Shown here piece after piece: positions 17,066-25,591 of a DNA stretch of 64,000 nt (within the stretch, counting starts at the first letter, position 1; each line of letters starts with the position of its first letter). Under the pieces are notes generated by a model. The model ran no database searches. It was not told the origin of the DNA and saw only the letters and a list, made by a program, of their open reading frames with translations. The stretch comes from a bacterium (lineage in GTDB: Bacteria; Oederibacteriota; Muellerivitia; Muellerivitales; Muellerivitaceae), in assembly GCA_035549195.1 (NCBI GenBank), contig DASZRK010000012.1, positions 62,001 through 126,000 of the forward strand. Direction: 5' to 3'. Position numbers and translations under genes: made by a program.

Positions 17066-17098
17066 AAAGGCCGCTCCCCTTTGGGGGAAGCGGCCTTT
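17066..17098 (-). terminator. Rho-independent terminator between convergent genes
   Basis: AAAGGCCGCT pairs with AGCGGCCTTT, extended by CCCC/GGGG across a small loop. Read on the minus strand the stem is followed by a run of six Ts, so it serves the ferredoxin gene best; on the + strand it may also stop transcription from the orphan gene. Confidence 0.85.
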
Positions 17099-17111
17099 GT
17101 CGTCTTAAGCC

Positions 17112-17429
17112 TTAGTTGACCAGCTTGTTGACGTCCGGACGCTTCGGAGGATCGTTGGCCGGGCGGGTGGCGACCGGAGGATTGTTCTTGAAGGTCGGGG
17201 CCAATTCCGCGTTGATCTTGGCGTATTCCGGATCCTTGTCCGCGCCTTCCACGATGGCGCCGATGGGGCAGGCCGAGTAGCAGCTGGTGCATTCGGTGCA
17301 CTCCTCGGGGTTGATGATCATGAAGGGCTGGCCCTTGTAATCCCCCGGGTGGATGCAATTCACGGGGCAAACATCGACACATTGGGCATAGACCTCGCCC
17401 AGGCACTTCTCGGTAATCACATAAGGCAT
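17112..17429 (-). CDS. 7Fe-type (3Fe-4S/4Fe-4S) ferredoxin
   Basis: The 105-residue protein starts at the minus-strand ATG (17429-17427) preceded by GAAGGAGG, a near-perfect ribosome-binding site; the longer open frame back to 17729 is not needed. Cysteines sit at 9, 17, 21, 25, 44, 47, 50 and 54. In the Azotobacter FdI/FdxA pattern, Cys9, 17 and 54 would bind a 3Fe-4S cluster and Cys21, 44, 47 and 50 a 4Fe-4S cluster. A C-terminal extension of about 45 residues follows, as in FdxA. It should act as a low-potential electron carrier in the cytoplasm; its partner is not evident here. It is divergent from dnaJ. Confidence 0.92.
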   Translation of the reverse strand: MPYVITEKCLGEVYAQCVDVCPVNCIHPGDYKGQPFMIINPEECTECTSCYSACPIGAIVEGADKDPEYAKINAELAPTFKNNPPVATRPANDPPKRPDVNKLVN

Positions 17430-17600
17430 GATCTGCCTCCTTCTAATTTCGCTCTCCCCGTGGGGAGGGACCCATGCTTTTCCTTGAAAAAGCTTTCGTA
17501 GTTTAGAAGAGAAGAGCTTTTTATCGCAAGGCCAATTTGATCTTTTTCCCCGATAACTGCCCTCTTTACGCCCCTGAGCCCCAATGGTAGTTTGAGCGCG

Positions 17601-17706
17601 ACGAGGCGGTCCGAAATCGAACGGACCGTGAAACCCGCCCCACGACCCTCGTGCCGGTGATTGAAACCCGGCGGCTCCCTCCCTAAATTTCAGGCGTTTG
17701 GGAGCT
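17601..17706 (+). promoter_or_regulatory. Structured dnaJ leader, possible RNA thermometer
   Basis: Upstream of dnaJ, ACGAGG (17601-17606) can pair with CCTCGT (17647-17652), enclosing a perfect hairpin CGGTCCG/CGGACCG (17607-17628). Directly after comes a second hairpin, GCCGG/CCGGC (17653-17672). Finally GGCTCCC (17673-17679) can pair with GGGAGCT (17700-17706), which contains the dnaJ Shine-Dalgarno GGGAG; six Watson-Crick pairs plus one G-U. Masking of the ribosome-binding site of a heat-shock gene is the hallmark of RNA thermometers, but folding energy was not computed. A CIRCE element was looked for and not seen. Nothing else was recognised in 17430-17600. Confidence 0.4.
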
Positions 17707-17710
17707 GAAA

Positions 17711-18883
17711 ATGAAAGAAACCATGGCAAATAAAAAAGATTATTATGAGCTTCTCGGAGTTCCCAAGTCCGCGTCGGCCGATGACCTCAAGAAGGCCTAT
17801 CGGACCATGGCTAAAAAATACCATCCGGACGCCAATCCCAACAACAAAGAGGCCGAAGAGAAGTTCAAAGAGATCAACGAAGCCTATGAGGTGCTTTCCG
17901 ATCCCCAGAAGAAGACCGCCTACGACCAGTTCGGCCATGCCGGGGTCGGGGCAGGCGGCCCGGGAGGGTTCGGTGGCGGGGGCTTCCGGCCCCAGGACTT
18001 CGGAAATGCCGCCGACTTCGAGGATATTTTCGGGGACGTTTTCAGCAACTTCTTCACCGGTGGCGCCGCCGGCGGGCGGGGACGGGCCCGGTCCCAAGCC
18101 CAGGAGGGCGACGACCTTCGCTATGACCTGCACCTGACCTTCGAAGAGGCCGCCTTCGGGACCTCGAAGGAGATCAAGGTCCAAAAGCTGTCCACCTGCG
18201 AGACCTGTCACGGATCCGGCGCCAAGCCGGGATCGGGCCGGGTGGTCTGCACGACCTGCAAGGGGACCGGACAGATCCGTGCTTCCCAAGGGTTCTTCAC
18301 CATTGCCCGGACCTGCACCCGTTGCGGGGGCCAAGGCGAGATGCCGGGTTCACCCTGCACCACCTGCAAGGGGAACGGCCGGGTCGAAAAAGAAAAGGTC
18401 ATCTCCGTAAAAGTGCCCGCTGGGGTGGATGAGGGTTCCCGCTTGCGCCTGCGCGGTGAGGGGGAAGCCGGGGTGAACGGCGGTCCGGCGGGGGACCTTT
18501 ACGTGTTCCTCCATGTGGAGGCCCATGACTTTTTTGAGCGGGATGGGAGCGATCTTCATTGCAAGGTCCCCATCTCCTTCGTGCAAGCCGCGCTTGGCAC
18601 CGAGGTCGAGGTCCCGACCCTGACGGGTCCGGTCAAGATGAAGGTGCCGGCGGGGACCCAGTCGGGCAAGGTGTTCCGTCTGCGAGAAAAAGGGATGAAG
18701 AACCCGCAAACGGAAGATACGGGCGATCTGATGGCGACGGTCGTGGTGGAGACCCCGACCGACCTGAATTCCAAGCAAAAGAAACTGTTGGAGGAGTTCC
18801 AGGCCATGACCCAGGAGAACAATACGCCTCAGATGACCAAGTTCCTGCATCAAGTCAAGAACCTTTTCGCCCGCAAAAAATGA
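17711..18883 (+). CDS. dnaJ: Chaperone protein DnaJ
   Basis: The 390-residue type I (class A) J-protein is the co-chaperone of DnaK. The J domain has the HPD motif ([11 protein letters not shown]) at about residue 37. A Gly/Phe-rich region spans about 78-100, the zinc domain holds four CxxCxGxG repeats ([32 protein letters not shown]; about 165-230), and two C-terminal substrate-binding domains follow. GGGAG at 17700-17704 fits ATG at 17711; ATG at 17723 (MANKKDYYE) is the more usual DnaJ beginning and an alternative. rsmE follows with an ATGA overlap. dnaK and grpE are not in the window. Confidence 0.97.
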   Translation: MKETMANKKDYYELLGVPKSASADDLKKAYRTMAKKYHPDANPNNKEAEEKFKEINEAYEVLSDPQKKTAYDQFGHAGVGAGGPGGFGGGGFRPQDFGNAADFEDIFGDVFSNFFTGGAAGGRGRARSQAQEGDDLRYDLHLTFEEAAFGTSKEIKVQKLSTCETCHGSGAKPGSGRVVCTTCKGTGQIRASQGFFTIARTCTRCGGQGEMPGSPCTTCKGNGRVEKEKVISVKVPAGVDEGSRLRLRGEGEAGVNGGPAGDLYVFLHVEAHDFFERDGSDLHCKVPISFVQAALGTEVEVPTLTGPVKMKVPAGTQSGKVFRLREKGMKNPQTEDTGDLMATVVVETPTDLNSKQKKLLEEFQAMTQENNTPQMTKFLHQVKNLFARKK

Positions 18884-19674
18884 CCGGGCCTGAAGGCCCA
18901 CCCGAGGGACCGGTGAGCTTCATTCCGCGACTTTTCCTGAAGAAGGTGGCCGCTGACCGGACCGAGGTCCGTCTTGAGGCCTCCGCTTCTTCCTATCTTC
19001 TCAAGGTCCTGCGTTTTTCCGAAGGCGCGCCGCTCAAGGGTTTCGATGAGAGTGGCCATGAGTACGACATGATCCTGGTCGATACAGACCCGGAGGCGGC
19101 AATGGTCCGGATCGTCTCCCGAAAAGGGCCTTCTTCGCAAACGACGGGGGCGCGGATCACCCTGGCCCAAAGTCTTCCCAAAGCTTCCAAAATGGACCTA
19201 GTCCTCCGGCAAGGATGTGAGGCCGGAGCCGATGGATTCATTCCCTTCCTGTCGCGACGGAGCGTTTCCAGACCCGATCCCGCCCAGTTCGGGCATAAGA
19301 ACGATCGTTGGGGAAAGATCCTTGTGGAAGCCTGCCGGCAATCGGGCCGTAATCAGGTTCCCGGGTTGGATCCGGTGACCGAGTGGGAGGACCTCTTGGC
19401 CCGGTTCAAGGATTTCGACCTGGTCCTGCTTCCCTATGAAAAGGAAGCCCCGACCCTACGCACGGTGCTAGAATCAAAATCAAAGGCGGGAAAGATCCTG
19501 GTCTTGGTCGGACCCGAAGGTGGTTGGGACCCGGACGAGGTCCGGGAAGCCGAACTGCAAGGGGCCCTCGCGGTCCACCTGCCGACACCTATTTTGAGGA
19601 CCGAGACGGCCGGAGTTTCGATCCTATCGATGTTGCAATTCTTTTATGGGGGGATCTCCCCCATGGGAGCCTGA
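18880..19674 (+). CDS. rsmE: 16S rRNA m3U1498 methyltransferase RsmE
   Basis: The protein (264 residues from ATG 18880, or 253 from GTG 18913) has an N-terminal PUA-like domain beginning [10 protein letters not shown]. Its SPOUT/trefoil-knot C-terminal domain carries the two family motifs, [15 protein letters not shown] and [17 protein letters not shown]. RsmE methylates N3 of U1498 in 16S rRNA. ATG 18880 overlaps the dnaJ stop (ATGA), while GTG 18913 has GAGGG just upstream and gives a more typical N-terminus; the choice is open. The dnaJ-rsmE order is common in bacteria. Confidence 0.95.
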   Translation: MTGPEGPPEGPVSFIPRLFLKKVAADRTEVRLEASASSYLLKVLRFSEGAPLKGFDESGHEYDMILVDTDPEAAMVRIVSRKGPSSQTTGARITLAQSLPKASKMDLVLRQGCEAGADGFIPFLSRRSVSRPDPAQFGHKNDRWGKILVEACRQSGRNQVPGLDPVTEWEDLLARFKDFDLVLLPYEKEAPTLRTVLESKSKAGKILVLVGPEGGWDPDEVREAELQGALAVHLPTPILRTETAGVSILSMLQFFYGGISPMGA

Positions 19675-19688
19675 CCCTGGAGGGCCGA

Positions 19689-20537
19689 ATGAGCCGTCCT
19701 TTCCTTTTCTTGATGGGTCATCCGGTGAGCCATAGTTTTTCACCTGCCATGCAGAACGCCGCCCTACGGGCATTGAACCTTCCCTGGGACTTTGTCCCCA
19801 TCGATCTTTTGTCCGAAGAGATCCCGCAAGCCCTTGAGCGCTTCAGGGCGTCCGGTGTCTTGGGTGGCAACGTCACGGTCCCGCATAAAGAGAAGATCTC
19901 CCCTTGGATCGATCGAGTGGAGGGAGCGGCACGGGACCTGGGATCGGTCAATACGGTCTATCGAAAAGGTGGACGCTGGATCGGGACCTCCACCGACGGT
20001 GAGGGATTCCTACGTTCTCTGGGACCTTGGAGGAAAAAGCTGAAGGGATCCCGTGGGTTGCTGATCGGGGCCGGAGGATCGGCCCTAGCGGTGGGGCATG
20101 CCATGGCCTTGAGCGGTGTGCGGGAGATATGGGTCGGGAACCGGACCCTTAAAAATTCGGAAAGGATGATCCGCGTCCTTCGGGAACGATTCCGAGGCTT
20201 ATCCTTGGTCGCCCTGCCCCTTGCAGAGAGCGAAAGGGCGCTTCGGAGCCGGGATTGGGTCATCCAAACGACCTCGTTGGGCTTGGATACTGGGGATCCC
20301 TCACCGATCCGATTGGCAAGGGCACGTCCGGGGACCTGGGTGGTCGATCTTCTTTACCACCGGGAGACCGCTTTTCTTCGCCTGGCCAAGCGGCAAGGGT
20401 TACCCGCTTTGGGAGGTTTGGGGATGCTTCTGCATCAGGGAGCCCTGTCTTTGGAACTTTGGACCGGCCGGAAGGCTCCGCTGGAGGTCATGAAGCGGGC
20501 CTTGCTGGACCGCTTGTCCCAATCGAGGGTTCGATAG
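19689..20537 (+). CDS. aroE: Shikimate dehydrogenase
   Basis: The 282-residue enzyme reduces 3-dehydroshikimate to shikimate with NADPH. It has the substrate-binding opening GHPVSHSFSPAMQNAAL, the catalytic Lys/Asp region GNVTVPHKEK, SVNTVYRKGG, and the Rossmann glycine loop LLIGAGGSALAVGHAM. GGAGGG at 19679-19684 supports ATG at 19689; an upstream extension to 19524 would overlap rsmE and is rejected. Three other shikimate genes, aroC, aroK and aroB, lie on the far side of the pilus cluster. Confidence 0.95.
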   Translation: MSRPFLFLMGHPVSHSFSPAMQNAALRALNLPWDFVPIDLLSEEIPQALERFRASGVLGGNVTVPHKEKISPWIDRVEGAARDLGSVNTVYRKGGRWIGTSTDGEGFLRSLGPWRKKLKGSRGLLIGAGGSALAVGHAMALSGVREIWVGNRTLKNSERMIRVLRERFRGLSLVALPLAESERALRSRDWVIQTTSLGLDTGDPSPIRLARARPGTWVVDLLYHRETAFLRLAKRQGLPALGGLGMLLHQGALSLELWTGRKAPLEVMKRALLDRLSQSRVR

Positions 20538-20555
20538 GCCCTGGTCCCACAATCG

Positions 20556-20584
20556 TTGACTTAAAAATTCTTGGATTTTATACT
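20556..20584 (+). promoter_or_regulatory. Sigma-70-type promoter before pilB
   Basis: TTGACT at 20556-20561 and TATACT at 20579-20584 are separated by 17 bases, a near-consensus arrangement located in the aroE-pilB gap. The pilB ATG is 50 bases downstream of the -10 box. Confidence 0.75.
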
Positions 20585-20634
20585 TTTTCCCGAAGTTCCG
20601 TTCCTGCCGCCACCTTTCCCATCCGAGGGTTTCC

Positions 20635-22404
20635 ATGCCTGAATCAATGAAAAAGCGCCTCGGCGAAATGCTGGTCGATGAAGGCATTATCAGCGAGGAA
20701 CAGCTCCAAGAAGCCCTTCATGAGCAGAAGATCAAGGGGGGACGTCTCGAGAAGATTCTGATCAGCCAGGGTTACGTCACTCAGGACGTCATCATGGCAT
20801 TCGTCGGCACTCAGTTAGGCATCCCGCACGTTAACTTGACCGAGATAGGCGATATCCCGAACGATGTGGTCTTTTCGGTCCCCGAATCCATCGCGGTCAA
20901 CCATTGTTTGATCCCCATCGTCAAAAAAGACAAGAAGCTTACTGTGGCCATGGCGGATCCCCTGAACGTATTCGCCATCGACGATATCAAGATGATGACG
21001 GGGTTCGAGGTCGAACCGGCGATTGCAGGCGAGACCGAGATCCGTGCCATGCAATCCAAATACTATGGGTCGGCTGCGGCCTTGGGCGGTGGTGGCGGAG
21101 GTGCGGAAGCCGGCGGGGACATGCAGGAGATCATCAACTCTATGGGAGCTGGGGATAACCTGGAGGTCATGGAGGAGAAGGCCGAGGAGATGGACATCTC
21201 CAAACTGGAAGCCGCGGGCGAGGATGCCCCGGTGGTTCGGTTGGTGAACCTGATCCTCACCGAGGCCGTGCGCTCAGGCGCCAGTGACATCCATATTGAA
21301 CCCTACGAGAAATCACTGCGGTGCCGTTACCGGATCGACGGTGTGCTCCACGAAGTCCAGTCGCCGCCCCGGCAGTTATCAGCGGCCATTTCGTCCCGCC
21401 TCAAGATCATGTCTTCCTTGGATATCGCGGAACGCAGACTTCCTCAGGACGGACGCATCAAGATTAAGGTTTTGGGCAAGGAGATCGATCTTCGTGTTTC
21501 CATTTGTCCCATTCAATTCGGGGAAAAGATCGTCATGCGTATCCTGGATTCTTCCAACCTTTCCCTTGACCTTCCTAAATTGGGTTTCGAGGATGATATT
21601 CTTCCGAAATTCGAAAAAGCCATTGTGGAACCTTATGGATTGGTCCTGGTCACGGGCCCCACGGGGTCCGGAAAATCCACAACGCTTTACTCGGCGCTCC
21701 ATTACATCAATGATCCCGACACCAATATCTCCACTATTGAGGACCCGGTTGAATACAACCTGCCTGGTATCAACCAAGTCAATGCGAAGGCTGGTATTGG
21801 CCTGACCTTTGCGGCGGGCTTGAGATCCTTCTTGCGGCAAGATCCGGATGTCATCATGGTCGGTGAAATCCGTGATAAGGAGACGGGTGAGATCGCTATC
21901 AACGCGGCCTTGACCGGCCACTTGGTTTTTTCGACCCTTCATACCAACGATGCTCCCGGGGCCGTCACTCGCATGACCAATATGGGGATCGAGCCATTCC
22001 TGATCACGTCCACCGTCCATTGTGTCGTGGCTCAGCGTTTGTTGCGGCGTATCTGCAAGGATTGCAAGGAGTCCTTTGAAGCGACCCCGGAGTTGCTGGA
22101 GGAACTCGGAATGGATCCAAATGGGGAAAAGGTGACTCTTTACCGTGGAGCGGGATGTGCTACTTGTTCCAGTACCGGTTATAAAGGCCGTATGGCGATC
22201 CACGAGGTCATGATCTTGAGCGAGGATTTTAAGAAAGGTGTTCTCCAGAGAAAACCCGCCTCTGAATTGAAGAAATTGGCTCGGGCCGGTGGTATGCAAA
22301 CGCTGCGGGAATGTGGGGTCAAGAAGGTCCTCAAAGGGATGACCACGGTGGAGGAACTTCTCCGCGTGGCCCATGCGGACGAGGCGGATGATGAAGGGCA
22401 TTGA
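20635..22404 (+). CDS. pilB: Type IV pilus assembly ATPase PilB
   Basis: The 589-residue GspE/PilB-family ATPase powers pilus extension. An N-terminal MshEN/T2SSE_N domain (about 1-150) is joined by a Gly-rich linker. The Walker A motif GPTGSGKST is at 341-349, the Asp box is STIEDPVEY, Walker B is PDVIMVGEIRDKETGEIA, and the His box is TGHLVFSTLHTND. A zinc tetracysteine of PilB/GspE type is at Cys474, 477, 508 and 511. GAGGG precedes ATG 20635. MshEN domains in some homologues bind cyclic di-GMP, which is a possible input here. pilT and pilC follow on the same strand. Confidence 0.96.
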   Translation: MPESMKKRLGEMLVDEGIISEEQLQEALHEQKIKGGRLEKILISQGYVTQDVIMAFVGTQLGIPHVNLTEIGDIPNDVVFSVPESIAVNHCLIPIVKKDKKLTVAMADPLNVFAIDDIKMMTGFEVEPAIAGETEIRAMQSKYYGSAAALGGGGGGAEAGGDMQEIINSMGAGDNLEVMEEKAEEMDISKLEAAGEDAPVVRLVNLILTEAVRSGASDIHIEPYEKSLRCRYRIDGVLHEVQSPPRQLSAAISSRLKIMSSLDIAERRLPQDGRIKIKVLGKEIDLRVSICPIQFGEKIVMRILDSSNLSLDLPKLGFEDDILPKFEKAIVEPYGLVLVTGPTGSGKSTTLYSALHYINDPDTNISTIEDPVEYNLPGINQVNAKAGIGLTFAAGLRSFLRQDPDVIMVGEIRDKETGEIAINAALTGHLVFSTLHTNDAPGAVTRMTNMGIEPFLITSTVHCVVAQRLLRRICKDCKESFEATPELLEELGMDPNGEKVTLYRGAGCATCSSTGYKGRMAIHEVMILSEDFKKGVLQRKPASELKKLARAGGMQTLRECGVKKVLKGMTTVEELLRVAHADEADDEGH

Positions 22405-22441
22405 TGGGCCGTCAAATCGATAAAGGAGATTCCCGGACCCT

Positions 22442-23506
22442 ATGGTAAATATCGACACATTGTTGAGGCTGATGTTCGAGCGGGGTGCGTCCGACCTTCA
22501 TATCACTGCTGGAGCCCCCCCCATGCTCCGCGTGGATGGGGTCATTACTCCAACCGAATATGAAAAGTTGAGGCCCGAGACGACACAGCAACTCATCTAT
22601 AGTATCCTCACCGATGAACAAAAGGAGAAATTCGAAAAAGATAACGAATTGGATGTTTCCTTCGGTGTGGAAGGCGTTGGACGTGTCCGTATGAACGTTT
22701 ACCAGCAACGCGGGGCCGTTGCGGCCGCTCTTCGTAACATTCCTACCAGTATCCGTTCCTTCGAAGACCTTAAACTTCCTGCTGTGGTCCAGGACATCGT
22801 GAAGCTTCCCAAGGGACTGGTATTGGTAACAGGGCCAACGGGTTCAGGGAAGTCAACGACCTTGGCCGCCATGCTGGACTGGATCAATACAAACCAACAA
22901 CACCATATCATCACCATCGAGGACCCGATCGAGTACGTACATACCCACAAGTCCTCCATTGTGAACCAGCGGGAAGTCGGGACCGATACCCACACTTTCG
23001 CCACGGCGCTCAAATATGCACTTCGTCAAGATCCTGACGTGATCCTCATCGGGGAAATGCGCGATCTGGAAACCGTCAATGCCGCCTTGACCATCGCCGA
23101 AACGGGCCATTTGGTCTTTGCAACCTTGCATACGGTCGACGCTATCCAAACCATTAACCGTATCATCGACGTTTTCCCGGCGGGACAACAACAGCAGATC
23201 CGGGCTCAGAGTTCATTCGTGCTTCAAGCCGTGCTTTCCCAGCAACTCCTGCCTAAAGCTTATGGATCCGGTCGTTGCATGGGCATTGAAGTTCTGATCC
23301 CCACGGCGGCTGTTCGTAACCTGATCCGCGAGGAAAAGATCCATCAGATATATTCATCCATGCAAACCGGAACCGAGTACGGGATGCAAACCATGAACCA
23401 ATCCCTTTTCGAGCTCTACCAAAAGCAATTGGTGACCTATAACGAGATTTTTTCCAGAACCTTGGATCCCAAGGAACTTCAGCGGATGATCAAAGGTGTA
23501 ATTTAG
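22442..23506 (+). CDS. pilT: Type IV pilus retraction ATPase PilT
   Basis: The 354-residue hexameric ATPase depolymerises the pilus for twitching and DNA uptake. It starts MVNIDTLLRLMFERGASDLHI, as PilT proteins do. It has Walker A GPTGSGKST from about residue 131, the Asp box IITIEDPIEYVH, Walker B DPDVILIGEMRD, and the PilT-specific C-terminal motif in the AIRNLIRE position (here AVRNLIREEKIHQIYSSMQT). It lacks the PilB zinc motif. The best ribosome-binding site, AAAGGAG at 22422-22428, is 13 bases from ATG 22442, longer than ideal. Confidence 0.96.
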   Translation: MVNIDTLLRLMFERGASDLHITAGAPPMLRVDGVITPTEYEKLRPETTQQLIYSILTDEQKEKFEKDNELDVSFGVEGVGRVRMNVYQQRGAVAAALRNIPTSIRSFEDLKLPAVVQDIVKLPKGLVLVTGPTGSGKSTTLAAMLDWINTNQQHHIITIEDPIEYVHTHKSSIVNQREVGTDTHTFATALKYALRQDPDVILIGEMRDLETVNAALTIAETGHLVFATLHTVDAIQTINRIIDVFPAGQQQQIRAQSSFVLQAVLSQQLLPKAYGSGRCMGIEVLIPTAAVRNLIREEKIHQIYSSMQTGTEYGMQTMNQSLFELYQKQLVTYNEIFSRTLDPKELQRMIKGVI

Positions 23507-23530
23507 GACTTTCTTTTTTTAAGGGGAACT

Positions 23531-24748
23531 GTGCCAACATTTAAGTACAAAGCCAAGAACAGTATGGGCAAGGTAGTGGATGGGACGATTGATGCACAGA
23601 ATGAGGCGTCCGCTGCCGCCGCGATCCGACAGAAGCGTTTAGAGATCGTTTCCATTTCGGCGCTGAACAGCATCGATGCTTTCCTAGCCTCCCTGACAAA
23701 AAAAGGCGGAAAAGTAACCACGAAGGATATCGTCGTTTTCAGTCGTCAATTCTCCACTATGGTCAATGCTGGGCTTCCGATCCTTCAAGGATTGACGATC
23801 GTTGCAGAACAGGCGGAGAATCCGGAATTTCGAACGGTCATGACCAAAGTTCGTGATGATATTTCAAACGGTGTTCCTTTATCCGAAGCTATGGCAAAGT
23901 TCCCAAAAGTCTTTAATACCCTCTATGTCAATATGGTCAAAGCGGGAGAACAAGGGGGTATTTTGGATGTCATTTTTGAACGATTGTCCGAGTACCTTGA
24001 AAAGGCAGAAGGCGTCGCGAGGAAAGTTAAATCGGCCATGATGTACCCAGTGGTGGTCATGTCAGTCGCGGTTTTGGTTGTTATATTTTTGATGGTGAAG
24101 GTTGTGCCGACATTTCGCGATGTTTTTGCTTCTTTTGGTGCCAAGCTACCGGCGCCGACCCAATTTTTGATTAATGTGAGCGATTTTCTATCTAGCAAAA
24201 AAGCACTTCTTTTACTCGTCTTTTTTGCATTAGTGTGGGTCGCCGTTGCTCTGTATCGCAAAACCAAGACGGGCGCCTATAACTGGGACAAAATGATATT
24301 GGGATTGCCTATTTTTGGAATATTGGCTCAAAAAGCGTCCGTTGCAAAGTTCGCAAGGACCCTGGGAACACTGATCAAATCAGGGGTTCCGATCATGGAT
24401 GCATTAGAAACGGTTGCCAAGACTTCGGGAAATTTGGTTTTGGAAAGGGCCATTTTCAATGCCCGGGATTCGGTAAGAGAGGGGAAAACTCTTACCCAGC
24501 CTTTGAAGGAAAGTAAGGTTTTCCCGCCAATGGTCACTCAAATGATCAATGTCGGAGAAGAAACAGGTGCTTTGGACACGATGTTGTCTAAAATCGCAGA
24601 TTTTTATGAAGATGAAGTTGATGCTGCCGTTGAAGGTCTTACGTCCATTATTGAGCCGATTTTGATCGTTTTTCTTGGGGTAACAATTGGTTTTATTGTT
24701 GTTGCCATGTTTATGCCGATGTTTGAAATCGGAAATGTTGTCGGGTAA
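23531..24748 (+). CDS. pilC: Type IV pilus inner-membrane platform protein PilC
   Basis: The 405-residue protein has two T2SSF domains: residues about 70-195 beginning FSRQFSTMVNAGLPILQGL, and about 270-395 beginning FARTLGTLIKSGVPIMDAL. Three hydrophobic segments near 170-190, 220-240 and 375-395 complete the GspF/PilC topology. PilC couples PilB and PilT to pilin assembly at the inner membrane. GTG at 23531 follows AAGGGGA. The downstream half of the gene becomes noticeably AT-rich compared with pilB and pilT. Confidence 0.95.
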   Translation: MPTFKYKAKNSMGKVVDGTIDAQNEASAAAAIRQKRLEIVSISALNSIDAFLASLTKKGGKVTTKDIVVFSRQFSTMVNAGLPILQGLTIVAEQAENPEFRTVMTKVRDDISNGVPLSEAMAKFPKVFNTLYVNMVKAGEQGGILDVIFERLSEYLEKAEGVARKVKSAMMYPVVVMSVAVLVVIFLMVKVVPTFRDVFASFGAKLPAPTQFLINVSDFLSSKKALLLLVFFALVWVAVALYRKTKTGAYNWDKMILGLPIFGILAQKASVAKFARTLGTLIKSGVPIMDALETVAKTSGNLVLERAIFNARDSVREGKTLTQPLKESKVFPPMVTQMINVGEETGALDTMLSKIADFYEDEVDAAVEGLTSIIEPILIVFLGVTIGFIVVAMFMPMFEIGNVVG

Positions 24749-24756
24749 GGCTCAAG

Positions 24757-24786
24757 TTGACAAAAAAAGTTCCGTAAAGGTAAAAT
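24757..24786 (+). promoter_or_regulatory. Sigma-70-type promoter before pilA
   Basis: A consensus TTGACA at 24757-24762 is followed after 18 bases by TAAAAT at 24781-24786. It sits between pilC and the major pilin gene, which usually needs its own strong transcription. Confidence 0.75.
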
Positions 24787-24837
24787 TTGTACAGGCTTAA
24801 TGGGTCGAAAATTAGGCCTAGAAAAATGGAGGTAGTT

Positions 24838-25293
24838 ATGATTCGTTTGAAGAACAAGGGGTTTACCCTTATTGAACTGATGATCGTTGTCGCGATCATC
24901 GGTATTTTGGCCGCAATCGCTATTCCGCGGTTTGCGCAAATGTTGGAAAAGTCGCGCGAAGGATCAACCAAAGGAAACTTAGGTTCCTTGAAATCCGCCG
25001 CTTCGATTTATTATGGGGATCAACAGGGTATTTGGCCTACCACGTTGAACTCTTTTAGCACGTACGCTTTCAGCCGCTATTTGGACAACATTTCGCCCGT
25101 TAAAGTGACGGGGGCGTTCGTTGCCAATGCGACTAGCCCTTCGGGGAGCGGTGTGGCTTTGACCGGTCAAAGCCAGGTTCCGACAGGTAGCGCTACGGGC
25201 TGGATGTATGATTCTGGCTTGGGGAATGTTTATGTAAACAGCACTGTCAAGGATTCAAAAGGCATTCCTTATTCCTTCTATGGTTTTGAATAA
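24838..25293 (+). CDS. pilA: Type IV major pilin (prepilin)
   Basis: The 151-residue prepilin has a short basic leader (MIRLKNKG) cleaved before FTLIELMIVVAIIGILAAIA, the textbook class III signal and hydrophobic spine with Glu5 of the mature protein. The rest (about 115 residues) is a small Ser/Gly-rich globular domain with no cysteine pair, unlike Pseudomonas PilA; it resembles short pilins of delta-proteobacterial type. GGAGGT at 24828-24833 fits ATG 24838. A promoter precedes the gene and a strong terminator follows it, so it can be expressed by itself. No prepilin peptidase gene is present in the window. Confidence 0.95.
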   Translation: MIRLKNKGFTLIELMIVVAIIGILAAIAIPRFAQMLEKSREGSTKGNLGSLKSAASIYYGDQQGIWPTTLNSFSTYAFSRYLDNISPVKVTGAFVANATSPSGSGVALTGQSQVPTGSATGWMYDSGLGNVYVNSTVKDSKGIPYSFYGFE

Positions 25294-25314
25294 TTAAGGA
25301 AATTTTGGCCGCGA

Positions 25315-25348
25315 AAAACAATGGGCGGTATAAGCCGCCCATTGTTTT
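25315..25348 (+). terminator. Strong terminator after pilA
   Basis: AAAACAATGGGCGG and CCGCCCATTGTTTT form a perfect 14-bp stem around the loop TATAAG, with Ts at the end of the right arm. Confidence 0.9.
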
Positions 25349-25521
25349 AACCTCAAACAAGAGGTGGAAATATTTTTCCGACGCCTTTACAACTCTTATC
25401 GATTTGTAAAATTCAAGCCGTACCAGCCGACTCTTCAAGCCCCAGTCTTTTTCCTTCCTGTGTTCCTTTCATTTGGCATTCCCCAATAAACTATTTTCAT
25501 GGCCTTTTCAAACATAATATT

Positions 25522-25549
25522 TTGGTTTTAAAGCTAAGTTTTTTAGAAT
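25522..25549 (+). promoter_or_regulatory. Possible promoter before pilM
   Basis: TTGGTT at 25522-25527 and TAGAAT at 25544-25549, 16 bases apart, lie in the 240-base AT-rich gap between the pilA terminator and pilM. Nothing else was recognised in that gap. The match is modest, but a promoter is needed after such a terminator. Confidence 0.4.
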
Positions 25550-25591
25550 CAACACAGGCAGATGTTTTAAAAAAGGCAAACTAGGAAAAAA

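Noticed and set aside
17430-17710. CIRCE operator for HrcA control of dnaJ
   Set aside because: No TTAGCACTC-N9-GAGTGCTAA-like sequence is present in the gap.
17430-17729. N-terminal extension of the ferredoxin up to 17729 (205 residues)
   Set aside because: The ATG at 17429 has a near-perfect ribosome-binding site and starts exactly like FdxA ferredoxins. The extension covers the dnaJ leader and shows no similarity.
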